Numbered from the stretch's first letter, positions 18,701 to 27,148 are shown. The stretch: DNA of 64,000 nt from Actinotalea sp. JY-7876 (GCF_014042015.1 NZ_CP059493.1:1302001-1366000); one strand, 5' to 3'. Numbers and translations are program-made. Notes: generated by a model not told the origin, from the sequence alone.

Positions 18701-20709
18701 GGGCTGACGAGGACCCGGTCGGGCGTGATGTCCTCGATGCGCCACGTGCTCGACCCCAGCGTGAAGGTGTCGCCGACGCGTGACTCGTAGACCATCTCCT
18801 CGTCCAGCTCGCCCACGCGCTTGCCCCCGCGCAGGCGCGTGCCGCCGGCGGCCTCGTCCGCCGGCGCGTCGGTGGCGCCGGCGAGGAACACGCCGAAGAG
18901 GCCGCGGTCCGGGATCGTGCCGCCGCTCGTCGCGGCGAGCCGCAGCGCCCCGGGACGCGCGCTCAGCACGCCGGTCGTGCGGTCCCACACGATCCGTGGC
19001 CGCAGCTCCGCGAACTCCTCGCTCGGGTAGCGGCCCGCGAGCATGTCGAGGACCGCGTGCAGGCTGGCGTCGCCGAGGTCCGCGAACGGCCCGGCCCGCC
19101 GCACGACGCGCGCGAGGTCGTCGACCGACCAGTCCTCGACCGCCAGCATGGCGACGACCTGCTGGGCGAGGACGTCGAGCGGGTTGCGCGGGACGTCGAG
19201 CCGCTCGATCCGTCCGTCGCGCATGCGTTGCGCGATGACGGCCGCCGGGACGAGGTCGCCGCGGAAGGTCGGGAAGACGACGCCGCGGGAGACGGCGCCG
19301 ACCTGGTGCCCGGCACGCCCGATCCGCTGCAGGCCGGACGCGACGGACGGCGGCGAGCCGACCTGGACGACGAGGTCGACGGCGCCCATGTCGATGCCGA
19401 GCTCGAGGGACGACGTCGCGACGACCGCCGGGAGGCGACCCTCCTTGAGCTCGGACTCGGTGCGCGTGCGCTCCGCACGGCTCATCGAGCCGTGGTGGGC
19501 GCGCGCGAGCACCGTGGCGGCGTCCGACGTGTCGACCCCGACGGCGGCGCCCGACTGCGCCTGCACGCTCGCGGGGGTCAGGCTGCCCGGATCGGGGAGG
19601 TCCTCGCCCTGCCGCTGGGCCCAGACCTCGTTCATGCGGGCGGTGAGGCGCTCCGCGCCGCGCCGGGAGTTGGTGAAGACGAGCGTCGAGCGGTGCGTGG
19701 CGACGAGGTCGACGACGCGCTCCTCGACGTGCGGCCAGATCGACGGTCGCGTGGGCGCCCCGGCGGCGCTGCCCGACAGGTCCGGCCCGTCGTCGCGTCC
19801 GTGCGCGGGTCCGCGTGAGCCGACCGCGCCGTCGGACGCACCCGCCGGGCGGGTCGCACCCCCGAGGTCCGTGAGGTCGGGGACCGGGACCACGACGTCG
19901 ACCTCCACCCGCTTGGTCGACGGGGGCTGGACCACCGCGACCTCGCGGCCGCCGTCGGACGCGGTCCGGGCCCCGCGCAGGAAGCCGGCGACGGCCGCGA
20001 CGGGGCTCACCGTGGCCGAGAGCCCGATCCGCTGCGCCGGGCGCGGCCCGTCGCCCCCGCGCTCGTCCAGGAGCGCGTCCAGCCGCTCCAGGCTCACCGC
20101 CAGGTGCGCCCCCCGCTTGGTGCCCGCCACGGCGTGGATCTCGTCGAGGATCACCGTGCCGACACCTCGCAGGCCCTCCCTGGCCGCGGACGTCAGGACC
20201 AGGAAGAGCGACTCGGGCGTCGTGATGAGGATGTCGGGCGGGCGCGTGCCGAAGGCCCGGCGCTCCGAGGGCGGCGTGTCGCCGGTCCGGATCCCGACCC
20301 GCACCTCGGGCACCTCCAGGCCCAGCCGCGTCGCGGCCTGCCGGATGCCGACCAGCGGCGAGCGGAGGTTGCGCTCGACGTCGGCCGCGAGGGCCTTGAG
20401 CGGCGACACGTACAGCACGCGGCAGCGGTCGACGGGGTCCTCGGGCGGCGGCTGCGTCAGGAGCCCGTCCAGGGCCCAGAGGAACGCGGCGAGCGTCTTG
20501 CCCGAGCCGGTCGGCGCCACCACCAGGGCGTGGTCGCCGCCCGCGACCGCGTCCCAGGCGCCCGCCTGGGCCGAGGTCGGCGCGTCGAACGCACCGGTGA
20601 ACCACGCGCGCGTCGGCGCGGAGAAGCGCGCGAGCACCTCGGCCGGCCCGGGCGCGACGGTCACCGGTCCGCCGGGTCCGGCGACCGGCGTCCGTCCGAT
20701 CGGGCTCAT
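15727..20709 (-). CDS. lhr: ATP-dependent DNA helicase Lhr
   Basis: A 1660-residue superfamily-2 helicase. Walker A is PTGSGK (K71), motif II is the DEIH box at D189-H192, and motif VI is QRIGRAGHQVG. The helicase core (to ~residue 620) is followed by the winged-helix and long C-terminal Lhr-specific region. A low-complexity Gly/Arg/Pro insert lies around residue 1380-1440. Lhr is a 3'-5' helicase acting on DNA and RNA:DNA hybrids, induced by mitomycin C in mycobacteria. It is co-transcribed with nei, which suggests a joint repair role. The protein is somewhat longer than typical family members (~1500), mainly because of the insert. Confidence 0.95.
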   Translation of the reverse strand: MSPIGRTPVAGPGGPVTVAPGPAEVLARFSAPTRAWFTGAFDAPTSAQAGAWDAVAGGDHALVVAPTGSGKTLAAFLWALDGLLTQPPPEDPVDRCRVLYVSPLKALAADVERNLRSPLVGIRQAATRLGLEVPEVRVGIRTGDTPPSERRAFGTRPPDILITTPESLFLVLTSAAREGLRGVGTVILDEIHAVAGTKRGAHLAVSLERLDALLDERGGDGPRPAQRIGLSATVSPVAAVAGFLRGARTASDGGREVAVVQPPSTKRVEVDVVVPVPDLTDLGGATRPAGASDGAVGSRGPAHGRDDGPDLSGSAAGAPTRPSIWPHVEERVVDLVATHRSTLVFTNSRRGAERLTARMNEVWAQRQGEDLPDPGSLTPASVQAQSGAAVGVDTSDAATVLARAHHGSMSRAERTRTESELKEGRLPAVVATSSLELGIDMGAVDLVVQVGSPPSVASGLQRIGRAGHQVGAVSRGVVFPTFRGDLVPAAVIAQRMRDGRIERLDVPRNPLDVLAQQVVAMLAVEDWSVDDLARVVRRAGPFADLGDASLHAVLDMLAGRYPSEEFAELRPRIVWDRTTGVLSARPGALRLAATSGGTIPDRGLFGVFLAGATDAPADEAAGGTRLRGGKRVGELDEEMVYESRVGDTFTLGSSTWRIEDITPDRVLVSPAPGLPGRLPFWKGDSPGRPAELGEALGAWVREIAALPRDEAVRRVGSAGLDAWATDNLVGYVEEQRAATGVLPDDRTIVVERFRDEIGDWRIVIHSPYGARVHAPWALVVGARLRERYGLDAAAMHSDDGIVLRLPDMVASGLGTWDAEAGGWSGPGGLEAADGPAIDLGDLLVDADDVAAAVRTELGSSTLFAARFREAAARALLLPRRRPDKRQPLWQQRQRSAQLLSVASRYPEFPILLEAARECLQDDFDVAALTELMRAVSARRVRVVEVTTPSPSPFAQSLLFGYTAQFLYDGDAPLAERRAAALTLDPTLLAELLGQGGESQLADLLDPDAVERTEAELRGTAPERRAKDLEGVADVVRRHGPLTTAEVVERTRDDVAGQVPDWLAELASRRRVITVRVGAQGEERWAAVEDAGRLRDALGVALPVGIPEAFTEIVPDPLGDLVRRWARTHGPFTAAQVAAWLGLGTAVVADVLHRLEAQGALVCGRLRPDVLGGTGEDYCDTEVLRTLRRRSLAALRAEVEPVPQQALGVFLPRWQGVVDAAAAPRLRGVDGVARVVEQLAGAALPASAWETLVLPARVPGYQPAMLDELTAGGEVLWAGHGSLAARDGLVSLHPAAAADLTLPAPLPREGALAGPVHDAVLEALAGGGAYFVDALAARVGGDDPSVTAAAVADALWDLVWAGWVTNDGLAPLRARLGGGGRGARGTTHTARRSPPRGRLLGRSLTGGALAGVPRPRPGARPAVGHRPETSGRWSLLPEREPDATVRAHALALQLLDRHGVLTRAVAPSEGVAGQFGSVYRVLAALEQAGQVRRGYFVEHLGGSQFALPGAVDQVRDDARAPDDGREPPVVVLAATDPANPYGAALAWPEPPAAEPGEARHRPGRKAGSVVVLVGGALVLYLERGGRTLLSFTPEPSALAAASAALAGAVRDGRLGRLTLQRADGEDLLDRAALTTPLAAALARAGFGTTPRGLRLDPGTVR

Positions 20710-20792
20710 CGGGCCATTGTGGCGCGCGGGTCGGACACGGGCGCGGTCGGCCCGCGGCGACGAGCGGGCGCGCCCCGTGGCACCCTGGCTCC

Positions 20793-21017
20793 GTGCGCTA
20801 CAGCGAGTTCTGGGAGCTGGTCGACGACGTGCTCGGCCCGCTGGGCCGCACCCTCACGCAGGACCAGGCGCTCGGTGGGCTGGGCGACCGCACGGCGGTG
20901 CAGGCGCTCGCGGACGGCGAGGACCCGCGCGCCGTCTGGCGGGCGCTGTGCGACGCGATGGACGTCCCCCAGGCCGACCGCTGGGGCAGCCTGACGCGCG
21001 GGTCCCGGCGCCGGTGA
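20793..21017 (+). CDS. DUF3046 protein
   Basis: A 74-residue soluble protein of the actinobacterial DUF3046 family (MRYSEFWELVDDVLG at the start, VQALADGEDPRAVWRALCDAMDVP in the middle). It normally lies directly upstream of recA, as here, but its function is unknown. The GTG start gives the conserved N-terminus. Its stop overlaps the start of the short ABC-ATPase remnant as GTGA. Confidence 0.88.
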   Translation: MRYSEFWELVDDVLGPLGRTLTQDQALGGLGDRTAVQALADGEDPRAVWRALCDAMDVPQADRWGSLTRGSRRR

Positions 21018-21121
21018 GCGTCGGCGAGCAGGAGCCGCTGATCAGCGCCCGAGGACTCGTCACGACGTTCGGCGACGTCACCACCGCCGCGGGGATCGAC
21101 GCCCCGCGTGTCGCACCGTGA
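21014..21121 (+). pseudogene. Remnant of an ABC-transporter ATP-binding protein N-terminus
   Basis: A 35-codon frame beginning with a GTG that overlaps the DUF3046 stop. It reads like the first strand of an ABC ATPase: EQEPLISARGLVTTFGDV, then TTAAGID where family members have TAVDGID, after which it stops before any Walker A. Intact homologues continue for 250 or more residues. The best explanation is that an ABC transporter operon once lay between DUF3046 and recA and was deleted, leaving its first codons. A short functional peptide is possible but less likely. Confidence 0.55.
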
Positions 21122-21143
21122 TCGAACACCTGTTCGCTACACT
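21122..21143 (+). promoter_or_regulatory. SOS box and -10 element of recA
   Basis: A near-perfect actinobacterial LexA site, TCGAAC-ACCT-GTTCGC (21122-21137; one mismatch from TCGAAC-N4-GTTCGA), directly followed by a -10-like TACACT (21138-21143). LexA binding here would block recA transcription until DNA damage. No good -35 is visible upstream, as is common for recA promoters of this group. Confidence 0.85.
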
Positions 21144-21343
21144 CGTCCACAGGTGCGTACGGCGTCCGGTGCGTCCCCAGCCCCGGCGGCCCCGTCGCGG
21201 GGATGTCGGTGGCCGGGCGTAGCGTCACCAGCAGGTCGCCGACCACGGCGCACGACCGAGACGCATGACTCGAGACGCACGACCGACGCACAGCCGAACG
21301 CGGGTCCCCGGGTGGGGTTCCGCCCAGAACCCGAGGTGACACG
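21144..21343 (+). other. recA leader, no gene
   Basis: About 200 bases between the recA -10 element and its ATG. It contains a run of short repeats around ACGACCGAGACGCATGACTCG (near 21246-21275; CGAGACGCA-type units) but no coding potential that I trust. It is probably the recA 5' untranslated region; the start codon is preceded by an AGGTGACACG-type ribosome-binding site. Confidence 0.45.
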
Positions 21344-22384
21344 ATGGCAGCTCCCGCAGACCGCACGAAGGCCCTGGAGGCCGCGCTCGGCCAGATCGAC
21401 CGCCAGTTCGGCAAGGGGTCGATCATGCGCCTGGGCGACGAGACCCGCGCTCCGATCGAGGTGATCCCCACCGGCTCGATCGCGCTGGACATCGCGCTCG
21501 GCATCGGCGGCCTGCCCCGCGGCCGCGTGGTGGAGATCTACGGCCCGGAGTCCTCCGGCAAGACGACCGTCGCCCTGCACGCCGTCGCGAACGCGCAGCG
21601 GGCCGGCGGGATCGCGGCCTTCATCGACGCCGAGCACGCGCTGGACCCCGAGTACGCCAAGAAGCTCGGGGTGGACACGGACGCGCTCCTGGTCTCGCAG
21701 CCCGACACGGGTGAGCAGGCCCTGGAGATCATGGACATGCTGATCCGCTCCGGCGCGATCGACATCGTCGTCATCGACTCCGTCGCGGCCCTCGTGCCCA
21801 AGGCGGAGATCGAGGGCGAGATGGGTGACAGCCACGTCGGCCTCCAGGCGCGCCTGATGTCCCAGGCGCTGCGCAAGATCACCGGCGCCCTGAGCGCGTC
21901 CGGCACCACGGCCATCTTCATCAACCAGCTCCGCGAGAAGATCGGCGTGTTCTTCGGTTCGCCCGAGACCACGACCGGTGGCAAGGCGCTGAAGTTCTAC
22001 GCGTCGGTGCGCATGGACATCCGCCGCATCGAGACGCTCAAGGAGGGCACGGAGGCGGTCGGCAACCGGACGCGCGTCAAGGTCGTCAAGAACAAGGTCG
22101 CGCCGCCGTTCAAGCAGGCCGAGTTCGACATCCTCTACGGCATCGGGATCTCGCGCGAGGGTGGCCTGATCGACCTGGGCGTGGAGCACGGGTTCGTGCG
22201 CAAGTCAGGGTCGTGGTTCACGTACGACGGCGACCAGCTGGGCCAGGGCAAGGAGAACGCGCGCGGGTTCCTGCGTGACAACCCCGACCTGGCCGACGAG
22301 CTCGAGAAGAAGATCAAGGAGAAGCTCGGCATCGGCGCCCGGATCGACGCGCCGGCCGACCCGTCCAAGCAGGTCGACTTCTGA
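21344..22384 (+). CDS. recA: Recombinase RecA
   Basis: A 346-residue RecA, without an intein. Walker A is GPESSGKTT (K73), followed by the DAEHALDP and [20 protein letters not shown] motifs and the L2 segment [23 protein letters not shown]. RecA drives homologous recombination and stimulates LexA self-cleavage, so with lexA at 39 kb and the SOS box at 21122 the central SOS loop is encoded in this window. recX follows immediately. Confidence 0.98.
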   Translation: MAAPADRTKALEAALGQIDRQFGKGSIMRLGDETRAPIEVIPTGSIALDIALGIGGLPRGRVVEIYGPESSGKTTVALHAVANAQRAGGIAAFIDAEHALDPEYAKKLGVDTDALLVSQPDTGEQALEIMDMLIRSGAIDIVVIDSVAALVPKAEIEGEMGDSHVGLQARLMSQALRKITGALSASGTTAIFINQLREKIGVFFGSPETTTGGKALKFYASVRMDIRRIETLKEGTEAVGNRTRVKVVKNKVAPPFKQAEFDILYGIGISREGGLIDLGVEHGFVRKSGSWFTYDGDQLGQGKENARGFLRDNPDLADELEKKIKEKLGIGARIDAPADPSKQVDF

Positions 22385-22494
22385 CGGGGCCGACGGCGGG
22401 CCGGCGCCGGCCCCGCGGCCGGCCCGCCGACGAGCCCGGGGACCAGCCGACCGACAGCGCCGCCGCGCTGGACGCGGAGCCCGACCCGGAGTCC

Positions 22495-22974
22495 GTGGCG
22501 CGGGCGATCATCCTGCGTCAGCTGACGGGGGCGCCGCGCAGCAGGCGCCAGCTCGAGGACGCGCTCGCGCGCAAGGGCGTCGACGAGGCGCTCGCGTCGC
22601 GCCTGCTCGACCGCTTCACCGAGGTCGGGCTGGTGGACGACGCCGAGTACGCCCAGATGCTCGTGCGCAGCCAGCAGGCCTCGCGCGGCCTGGCGCGGCG
22701 CGGCCTGGCGCAGGAGCTGCGGCGACGGGGCATCGCCGACGAGCACGCCGAGGCGGCGCTCGCCCAGGTCGACGACGAGACCGAGGAGCGCGCAGCGCGC
22801 GAGCTGCTGCGTCGGCGCTGGCGCTCGGGACCCGACATCGACCCGCAGGCCCAGGCGCGTCGGGCGATGGCGATGCTCGGACGCAAGGGGTACTCCTCCG
22901 GCCTGTCGTCGAGGCTGGTCCGGGAGATGGTGGACCATAGTGACCACGACGCCGGGGACGTCCGCGCGGACTGA
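22495..22974 (+). CDS. recX: Regulatory protein RecX
   Basis: A RecX protein (159 residues from this GTG) with three-helix repeats: ARAIILRQLTGAPRSRRQLE, RFTEVGLVDDAEYAQ, ARRGLAQELRRRGI, RRAMAMLGRKGYSSGL. RecX binds and inhibits RecA filaments. GTG 22495 is the first ATG/GTG/TTG in the frame, but the same frame is open back to 22381 and encodes an acidic, RecX-like leader (DAEPDPES just before the GTG). A CTG at 22381 overlaps the recA stop (CTGA) in the same way as the GTGA junctions elsewhere, so the real protein may be 197 residues. Confidence 0.88.
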   Translation: MARAIILRQLTGAPRSRRQLEDALARKGVDEALASRLLDRFTEVGLVDDAEYAQMLVRSQQASRGLARRGLAQELRRRGIADEHAEAALAQVDDETEERAARELLRRRWRSGPDIDPQAQARRAMAMLGRKGYSSGLSSRLVREMVDHSDHDAGDVRAD

Positions 22975-23049
22975 CGCGCCGGCCCCGGCGCACGCATGCG
23001 GCTCGACCGGTCGGTCGGTGCGTGCGCGACGACGACGGAAGAGAGCGAC

Positions 23050-24519
23050 ATGGCTGGCGTGGGCGAGACGGTGATCGTGGTCGTCCTGCTGATGGCCTGC
23101 CTGGTGGCGCTGGTCCTCGTGCTGCTCGCCCGCCGGGAGGCGTCCGCGACCCGGCGCCAGGCCGCGTCCGACGTCGTGTCCATCCGCACGGAGGCCCGCG
23201 CGCAGCTCTCGGACGCCCAGCGCCGCGAGGAGCGCGTCGTGGAGCGCGAGCGTGAGGTGGCGGCCGAGCGCAAGGAGGCCCGCAACGCCCTCGACCGCGC
23301 CCAGGCGCGCGCCGCCGCCGCGGAGGCTGACCGCGCCGAGGCGGCCCGGGTCCTCGCGCAGGCTCGCGTCGACGCTGCCGCCGCGCTCGAGGCGATGAGC
23401 GGGCTCTCGGCGGAGGAGGCGCGGGCCGAGCAGGTGCGCCAGGCCACCGAGCTCGCGACCCACGAGGCCGCCGCGGCCGTGCGCCGGATCGAGGCGCGTG
23501 CCCAGCGCATCGCCGAGGAGCGCGCGCGGCGCGTCGTCGCCACGGCCGTCCAGCGCGTCTCCGGCCCGACGAGCGCGCAGAGCGTCGTCACGGTGGTGCC
23601 GCTGCCGGGCGAGGAGATGAAGGGCCGCATCATCGGCAAGGAGGGGCGCAACATCCGCACCTTCGAGGCGCTCACCGGGGTCAACGTCATCATCGACGAC
23701 ACGCCCGACTCCGTGACGCTGTCGAGCTTCGACCCCGAGCGGCGCGAGGTCGCCGCGGTCGCCCTCGAGAGCCTCCTCGCGGACGGCCGCATCCACCCTC
23801 AGCGGATCGAGATCGCCTACGCCGAGGCGGTCGCCGGAACGGCCGACCGCGCCGCGGCCGCGGGTCACGACGCCGCCGAGCGCGCGGGGGTGCGCGGCCT
23901 GCACCCGGAGCTGATCGACGTCCTCGGTCGGCTGCGCCTGCGCACCAGCTACGGGCAGAACGTCCTCGCCCACCTCGTCGAGAGCGCGCAGATCGCCGCG
24001 CTCATGGCGGCGGAGATCGGCGCCGACGCCCAGGTGGCGCGCCGCGCGGCCTTCCTGCACGACATCGGCAAGGCGCTCACCGGGGAGCTGGGCGGGACCC
24101 ACGCCACCGTCGGCGCGGACCTCGCGCGGCGCCTCGGCGAGTCGCCGGTCGTCGTCAACGCGATCGCGGCCCACCACGACGAGGTCCCGATGGAGTCCGT
24201 CGAGGCCGTCCTCGTCCAGGCGGCGGACACGTGCTCGGCGGCGCGTCCCGGCGCCCGCCGGGAGGAGCTGGACCAGTACGTCGAGCGCATGGAGAACCTC
24301 GAGCGCATCGTCGTCGCGCACGACGGCGTGCGACGGGCCGTCGCCATGGCCGCGGGGCGCGAGCTGCGGGTCGTCGTGGAGCCCGAGCTCGTCGCCGACA
24401 CCGCGCTGCCGGGGCTCGCGTCCGACATCGCGCGCCAGATCGAGAAGGACCTCTCCTACCCCGGGGAGATCACCGTGACCGTCATCCGCGAGCTGCGGGC
24501 GAGCGCGACGGCCGGCTGA
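23050..24519 (+). CDS. rny: Ribonuclease Y
   Basis: A 489-residue membrane-anchored endoribonuclease. One N-terminal transmembrane helix (residues ~5-28), a long charged coiled coil (~30-175), a KH RNA-binding domain with GRIIGKEGRNIRTFE (~195-215) and an HD hydrolase domain with FLHDIGKAL (H337-D338). The layout matches RNase Y of Firmicutes, which initiates mRNA decay. Coupled with RNase J at 5 kb, this organism has the Gram-positive-type decay set. The start follows a GGAAGAGAG-type ribosome-binding site. Confidence 0.93.
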   Translation: MAGVGETVIVVVLLMACLVALVLVLLARREASATRRQAASDVVSIRTEARAQLSDAQRREERVVEREREVAAERKEARNALDRAQARAAAAEADRAEAARVLAQARVDAAAALEAMSGLSAEEARAEQVRQATELATHEAAAAVRRIEARAQRIAEERARRVVATAVQRVSGPTSAQSVVTVVPLPGEEMKGRIIGKEGRNIRTFEALTGVNVIIDDTPDSVTLSSFDPERREVAAVALESLLADGRIHPQRIEIAYAEAVAGTADRAAAAGHDAAERAGVRGLHPELIDVLGRLRLRTSYGQNVLAHLVESAQIAALMAAEIGADAQVARRAAFLHDIGKALTGELGGTHATVGADLARRLGESPVVVNAIAAHHDEVPMESVEAVLVQAADTCSAARPGARREELDQYVERMENLERIVVAHDGVRRAVAMAAGRELRVVVEPELVADTALPGLASDIARQIEKDLSYPGEITVTVIRELRASATAG

Positions 24520-24562
24520 CCCGCGCCACCGCCGCCCTACCCGGCACGCCCGCGGGACGGGC

Positions 24563-25438
24563 TCAGGACGTGCTGCTCCCGCCGCCGCCGATCGTGTTGG
24601 ACGCGAGGGTGTCGGCGGCACGCGGCGGGGCCGCGGTGCGGGTGGTGCGCCGCTGGATCCGGCGTGCGAGCCACGACAGGCTGAGGTTCACCACGAGGTA
24701 GATGCCGGCGCCCACGACGAACAGGGCGACGTAGTAGTTGTTGCCGAAGAACTGCGCGTTGTTCTGGATCGACTTGAGCAGCTCGGCGTAGCCGACGATG
24801 AAGCCCAGCGAGGAGTCCTTGAGGAGCACGACGAGCTGCGCGATGAGGCTCGGCAGCATGGTGCGCACGGCCTGGGGGAGCAGGACGGTCAGCAGCGTCT
24901 GGCGGCGCGTGAGGCCGACGGCGTAGGCCGCCTCCGACTGGCCCTTCGGCAGGGCCGCGAGCCCGGCCCGCAGGATCTCGGCGATGATCGCCATGTTGTA
25001 CACGGTGAGGCCGAAGACCACGGCGCCGAAGGCGTCCCAGCGGAAGCCGATGAGGCCGAAGAACATCATCAGCAGCACGGGCAGGCCGCGGAACATCTCG
25101 ATCACCACGGTCGCGGGGATGCGCACCGCGGCGTGGCGGGCGGTGCGCAGCATCGCCAGGACCAGCCCCAGCACCAGCGCGAGGGGCGCCGCCACGGCGG
25201 CCGCCCGCAGCGTCGCGCCCAGTCCCTTGAACATGAAGGCCCAGACGTCGGCCGCGGACTGGTTCTTCGGCGGGTCGTAGAGCACGTCCCAGCGGTCGGG
25301 TGCGAACACGTCCCTGCCCGCGGCGTACCAGGCCGCCAGGGCGAGCAGCGCCACCACCACGACGGTGCCGACGATGGAGCCGACGAGCTCGCGCCGGCGG
25401 GCGACGGGTCCGGGGGAGTCGTACAGGACGGCACTCAT
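24563..25438 (-). CDS. gluD: Amino-acid ABC transporter permease, GluD type
   Basis: A 291-residue inner-membrane permease of the HisMQ family. A first helix near residues 20-42, then an extracytoplasmic stretch, then the conserved core from ~75 with the EAA-loop region EAAYAVGLTRRQTLLTVLLPQAVRTMLPSL. The segment IEMFRGLPVLL is the usual family signature. The ATG overlaps the stop of gluC (ATGA). The longer N-terminus relative to GluC is typical of GluD. The C-terminus ends with a Gly/Ser tail. Confidence 0.9.
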   Translation of the reverse strand: MSAVLYDSPGPVARRRELVGSIVGTVVVVALLALAAWYAAGRDVFAPDRWDVLYDPPKNQSAADVWAFMFKGLGATLRAAAVAAPLALVLGLVLAMLRTARHAAVRIPATVVIEMFRGLPVLLMMFFGLIGFRWDAFGAVVFGLTVYNMAIIAEILRAGLAALPKGQSEAAYAVGLTRRQTLLTVLLPQAVRTMLPSLIAQLVVLLKDSSLGFIVGYAELLKSIQNNAQFFGNNYYVALFVVGAGIYLVVNLSLSWLARRIQRRTTRTAAPPRAADTLASNTIGGGGSSTS

Positions 25439-26085
25439 CGGGAGAACGCCACCTTCCGCTCGACGGCGCCGGCCACGAGGCCGAGCGGGATGGTCAGGAG
25501 CAGGTAGAACACGGCGACACCGACCAGGACCCAGAGCCCGTCGGCGGCGTTGGCGACGCCGAGCCGCCGGCCGGTGGCCATGAGCTCGACCACGGCGAAG
25601 CCGGCGGCGACCGAGGTGTTCTTGGCGAGCGCGATGAAGACGTTGATCAGCGGCGGGATCACGCTGCGCACCGCCTGGGGCAGGACCACCTCGCCGAGGG
25701 TCTGGCCGAACGTCAGGCCGATCGCGCGGGCGGCCTCGGCCTGACCCACGCCGACGCTGTTGATGCCCGAGCGCACGGCCTCGCTGACGAAGGCCGCGGT
25801 GTAGGCGGAGAGGCAGATGACGGCGGTCCAGAAGCCGAGGGGGGTGATGAGGCCGAACCGCGGCGCCACGAAGACGAGGCCGAAGAAGACGAGCGTGAGC
25901 GGGGTGTTGCGGAGCACCTCGACGTAGACGGCGGACAGCGCCCGTAGCGGGCGCAGCGGCGAGACGCGCAGCGCCGCCAGGAGCACCCCGGCGACGAGCG
26001 CGAGGGCACCCGAGTACAACGTCAGCCGCAGGGTCGTGGCGAACCCCTGCAGGTACGTCGGCAGGTTGTCGACGATCACGTCCAC
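25435..26085 (-). CDS. gluC: Amino-acid ABC transporter permease, GluC type
   Basis: A 216-residue permease with five or so helices and the HisMQ signatures YVEVLRNTPLTLVFFGLVFV and AEAARAIGLTFGQTLGEVVLPQAVR. It forms a heterodimer with GluD and is energised by the ATPase encoded at 27149. The operon order ATPase, binding protein, permease, permease is that of Corynebacterium gluABCD, so glutamate or a related polar amino acid is the likely substrate. Confidence 0.9.
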   Translation of the reverse strand: MDVIVDNLPTYLQGFATTLRLTLYSGALALVAGVLLAALRVSPLRPLRALSAVYVEVLRNTPLTLVFFGLVFVAPRFGLITPLGFWTAVICLSAYTAAFVSEAVRSGINSVGVGQAEAARAIGLTFGQTLGEVVLPQAVRSVIPPLINVFIALAKNTSVAAGFAVVELMATGRRLGVANAADGLWVLVGVAVFYLLLTIPLGLVAGAVERKVAFSR

Positions 26086-26122
26086 GCGGACGACTCCTCG
26101 GTGCTGGTGGGACGGCGAAGCC

Positions 26123-26165
26123 CTCGTCCGCCGCGCGGGGCGCTGGGCCCCGCGCGGCGGACGAG
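26123..26165 (-). repeat. Strong hairpin between gluB and gluC
   Basis: A perfect 18-bp inverted repeat with a 7-base loop. The arms are CTCGTCCGCCGCGCGGGG and its complement. It begins four bases after the gluB stop in the direction of transcription and has no T-tract. Such hairpins after a binding-protein gene commonly protect the upstream mRNA or partly terminate transcription, giving more binding protein than permease. Confidence 0.8.
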
Positions 26166-26169
26166 CTGC

Positions 26170-27057
26170 TCAGTAGCGGTCGACGGCGGGCGGCTCGGGC
26201 GTCGGCAGCACGGTCCCGGCCGTGGCCTCCCACGCCTCGGTCCAGCGGCCGTCCTCGTAGGCGGCCTCGAGCGTGTCGTTGATCCAGTCGCGGAACTCGG
26301 TGTCGTCCTTGGCGAGGCCGATGCCGTACGGCTCCTCGGTGAAGGGCTCGCCCCGCACCTCGAGGTCGTCGTTGTCGGCGGCGAAGCCGGCGAGGATGAC
26401 GTTGTCCGTGGAGACCGCGTCCACCTGGCCGTTGCGCAGCGGGTCGATGCACTCGGCGTACGTGCCGAAGGGCACGACCTCGGTGTCGGGGAAGTTCTCG
26501 AGCAGGTTCTTCTCGGGGGTCGAGCCGGAGACGGTGCAGACCTTCGTGCCCGCGAGGTCGTCCGGTCCCTCGATGTCCTCGTTCTCCGCGAGGGTGAGGA
26601 TCGACTGGCCGGCCTCGTAGTACGGGCCGGCGAAGGAGATCCGCTCCTTGCGGTCGTCGTTGATCGTGTACGTCGCGACGATGAAGTCGACCTGGCCCGT
26701 CTCGATGAAGTCCTCACGGACCTGCGACGTCGTCTCGACCCACTCGATGCCGTCCTCGTCGATCCCGAGCTCGGCGGCGATGAGCTTGGCGATCTCCACG
26801 TCGAAGCCCTGCGGCACGCCGTCGGGCCCGACGAGCCCGAACAGGGGCTGGTCGAACTTCGTGCCGATGGTGATGGACCCGGCCTCGGCCAGCTCGGCCA
26901 TCGTGGATCCCTCGGGGAAGTCCGCGGCGGCGCCCTCGGTGGCGTCGCCCTCCGCGGCCGCGTCCTCCTCGGCCGGCTCGTCGGTGTCGCTGCTGCAGGC
27001 GGTCAGTGCGAGCGTCATCGCGGCGATCACCGCGACGGCTCCTCTCCGTGAGCGCAT
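26170..27057 (-). CDS. gluB: Amino-acid ABC transporter substrate-binding lipoprotein, GluB type
   Basis: A 295-residue lipoprotein with signal peptide and lipobox LALTAC (Cys21), then an acidic linker (~25-50) and a family-3 solute-binding domain: GTKFDQPLFGLV, GFDVEIAKLIAAELG, DFIVATYTINDDRKERISFAGPYYEAGQSIL, GTKVCTVSGST. The family binds glutamate, glutamine or arginine. I chose the ATG at 27057 over one 27 bases upstream because the signal peptide begins MRSRRG and a GAAGGGAC ribosome-binding site precedes it. Confidence 0.92.
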   Translation of the reverse strand: MRSRRGAVAVIAAMTLALTACSSDTDEPAEEDAAAEGDATEGAAADFPEGSTMAELAEAGSITIGTKFDQPLFGLVGPDGVPQGFDVEIAKLIAAELGIDEDGIEWVETTSQVREDFIETGQVDFIVATYTINDDRKERISFAGPYYEAGQSILTLAENEDIEGPDDLAGTKVCTVSGSTPEKNLLENFPDTEVVPFGTYAECIDPLRNGQVDAVSTDNVILAGFAADNDDLEVRGEPFTEEPYGIGLAKDDTEFRDWINDTLEAAYEDGRWTEAWEATAGTVLPTPEPPAVDRY

Positions 27058-27148
27058 GGGGTCGTCCCTTCGTGTCGTGTTCACCCCTGGGTGCGGGGTC
27101 TGATCGGTTGGGTCGGTCGGGCGGGGGCGGCCGCGCCGGGGCTCGGGC

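Noticed and set aside
16033-18783. A 916-codon plus-strand frame opposite lhr
   Set aside because: Antisense shadow of lhr; no motif and shadow-type composition.
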